Shown here: positions 63,367 to 64,000 of the stretch, piece by piece
How positions within the stretch are numbered: the stretch's first letter is position 1
Layout of the letters: each line of letters starts with the position of its first letter
Origin: Stratiolaelaps scimitus
Taxonomy: Eukaryota > Arthropoda > Arachnida > Mesostigmata > Laelapidae
DNA length: 64,000 nucleotides
Reading direction: 5' to 3'
Assembly (NCBI GenBank): GCA_019614645.1
Contig: JABWDB010000001.1
Location: 19,323,501-19,387,500 of the forward strand
Notes under the pieces: generated by a model
The model's input: only the letters and a program-made list of their open reading frames with translations
What the model was told of the DNA's origin: nothing
The model's database searches: none
Translations under genes and position numbers: made by a program

Positions 63367-63511
63367 CGAAGCAAAGACGCAGAGGGATGGTCAGACCGGG
63401 CAGAAGATAGACAGGAAGGGAGAGAGGGAGAAAGAAAGATTATCTATGTAGCTAAATAGGTAGCTGTCGTGTCTATGTGTGTAGCGCAGTGGCACAACTA
63501 CTTACAGCCAT
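58848..63511 (-). CDS. LBR: Lamin B receptor homologue (ERG24/LBR family), four coding exons
   Basis: Joining minus-strand exons 63511-63506, 62351-62188, 60759-60658 and 60279-58848 gives an uninterrupted 1704-nt reading frame (567 aa plus stop). Every intron is GT-AG and every junction keeps frame (phases 0, 2, 2). In this model, residues 13-18 form an AT-hook-like PRGRPK and about residues 39-102 are rich in Arg-Ser. Residues 180 onward carry eight to ten hydrophobic segments. Residues 334-349 match the family's first signature (GNHIHDFVHGREISPR; usual ending LNPR), and 499-508 read FVRHPNYLGE, the conserved C-terminal core. LBR is known to sit in the inner nuclear membrane and to bind lamin and chromatin through its N-terminus. 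The second signature (about 536-552) has lost most of its conserved residues, so reductase activity is doubtful; Drosophila LBR is reported to lack it. I see no Tudor domain. The family is certain, while the tiny first coding exon is inferred from splice sites and phase. Confidence 0.9.
60658..60759 (-). CDS. LBR: LBR exon 3: Arg-Ser-rich region
   Basis: The exon is 102 nt with a 3' splice site (GGATTATCAG, AG at 60761-60760) and a 5' splice site (CTCCAG|GTTTGT, GT at 60657-60656). It is phase 2 at both ends. It encodes about 34 residues that are mostly Ser, Arg and Lys in SKSR- and GRSQSK-type repeats (model residues 57-91). In vertebrate LBR the RS region is phosphorylated by SR-protein kinases and affects chromatin binding; the same role here is inferred. 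Confidence 0.8.
61015..61058. repeat. (AT)n microsatellite, 44 bp, in LBR intron 2
   Basis: Perfect AT alternation between the LBR exons ending at 62188 and starting at 60759. Confidence 0.95.
61464..61838 (+). pseudogene. Reverse-transcriptase-like relic of a non-LTR retrotransposon in LBR intron 2
   Basis: A plus-strand open frame contains DFADDTIVVV (codons at 61542-61571), which resembles the [YF]ADD catalytic-loop block of non-LTR reverse transcriptases. It is followed by SLVQVTSALD, similar to the helix that usually follows that block. The expected continuation with a KTE-type motif is missing, and no upstream palm or finger blocks are visible, so this would be a short decayed fragment. 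It is antisense to LBR inside an intron. Chance similarity cannot be excluded without a profile search. Confidence 0.3.
62188..62351 (-). CDS. LBR: LBR exon 2: basic region with AT-hook-like motif
   Basis: The exon is 164 nt between a 3' splice site (ATATTGCAG, AG at 62353-62352) and a 5' splice site (AAGAG|GTACGC, GT at 62187-62186). It encodes model residues 3-56 plus two bases of a Ser codon. The peptide is rich in Lys, Arg, Gly and Pro, with GRPK at residues 15-18 resembling the minor-groove AT-hook core and RSKSRGRSP at 39-47 starting the RS region. Phase and composition match exon 3. Confidence 0.75.
63313..63361. repeat. Compound (CA)n-(AT)n microsatellite in LBR intron 1
   Basis: (CA)n at about 63313-63331, GTA, then AT alternation at 63336-63361. 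Antisense frames crossing it are artefacts. Confidence 0.95.
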
Positions 63512-63642
63512 GATGATGTTCCAATGGGACGCGCCGCAGAAGACAACAACCGGTTCTTCGCGCGCCTCGGTCGCTTCTCGTCAACTTCGCGGCTCCTGGC
63601 CTGGCGTCCGGTGTCGTTTCTTTCGTTCTCGGATGATCTGTT
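63506..63642 (-). CDS. LBR: LBR exon 1: 5' leader and start codon (Met-Ala)
   Basis: On the minus strand a start codon at 63511-63509 is followed by one Ala codon and then a near-perfect 5' splice site (GCT|GTAAGTAG, GT at 63505-63504). The start has A at -3 and G at +4, and an in-frame stop lies upstream. The exon ends at phase 0, which is what exon 2 needs. A possible 3' splice site (TCTTGCAG, AG at 63644-63643) would make this an internal exon starting at 63642, with more leader sequence upstream; otherwise the leader continues to the left of it in transcript order. Only the last six bases are coding. An alternative start is the ATG at 62399-62397 if exon 2 were extended 5'. Confidence 0.5.
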
Positions 63643-64000
63643 CTGCAAGAGACAGGAGGAGTCGGACGGGATCAGTCTTATAGCTAGAGCAACGAAACAG
63701 CATTAGCCAAGCATCCCGATATGAAGAGGCAACGAAAGCGAAGAAGATGAAGTGGAGGAGGGAGAAGGGCAGAAATCGAGGAGGGAAATATAAGGCCGAG
63801 TCGGCACAGACGATCGTTTCTCTCTACAGGTTCTATCGTCGATTGGCCAAAGATTATCTCACTGCCACAACGACAACAACTGCTACCGTCACAATACGAC
63901 TTGGCCACCAGAGCCACCACTGAAAATGCGATTCCCGGCAACTGCCAGCCATCGGCACGACCCAAACGGACAACATCGATGTCAGAGACTCTGTTGAGAA

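Overview
This is eukaryotic, almost certainly arthropod, DNA. It has spliced genes, many simple repeats and long non-coding stretches. There are no bacterial-style gene runs and no CRISPR array, and I could support no tRNA or rRNA. The one gene I recognise is a lamin B receptor (LBR) homologue. Dense (AT)n and (CAG)n/(CTG)n microsatellites, a small number of recognisable transposon pieces and an LBR without a Tudor domain would fit a mite or another chelicerate. The species is a guess.

Layout. The first 50 kb hold no gene I can identify. About twenty-five (AT)n arrays occur across the window, the longest 52 bp at 30357-30408. GC-richer blocks carry CAG/CTG, CCG, ACCG and similar repeats at about 13-15.7, 21.8-24, 32.9-33.4 and 48-51 kb. 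These blocks look like promoter or 5'-leader sequence. Two short candidate start exons with consensus-like 5' splice sites are marked at 1469-1505 (+) and 25443-25377 (-), and two other candidate exons at 16303-16526 (+) and 33055-33394 (+). A 126-bp imperfect palindrome with an (AT)n loop lies at 38797-38922.

From about 51.1 to 57.2 kb the sequence changes. It is AT-richer and almost free of long microsatellites, and it holds several short open frames with ordinary protein composition (52487-52903, 53485-53826, 56395-56571 on +; 55711-55571 on -). I recognise none of them.

The right end (58848-63642, minus strand) is the LBR gene. Four exons join in frame with GT-AG introns to give a 567-residue model: a short basic N-terminus with an AT-hook-like motif, an Arg-Ser-rich region spread over three exons, and a multi-pass C-terminal half of the sterol C14-reductase (ERG24/LBR) family. 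The first family signature is nearly intact. The second, with its cofactor/catalytic residues, is heavily altered, so the protein is probably an inner-nuclear-membrane chromatin tether and not an enzyme. A reverse-transcriptase-like relic lies in LBR intron 2 on the opposite strand.

No other gene was identified, so no pathway or operon-like cooperation can be read from this window. All entries other than LBR and the simple repeats are low-confidence candidates.
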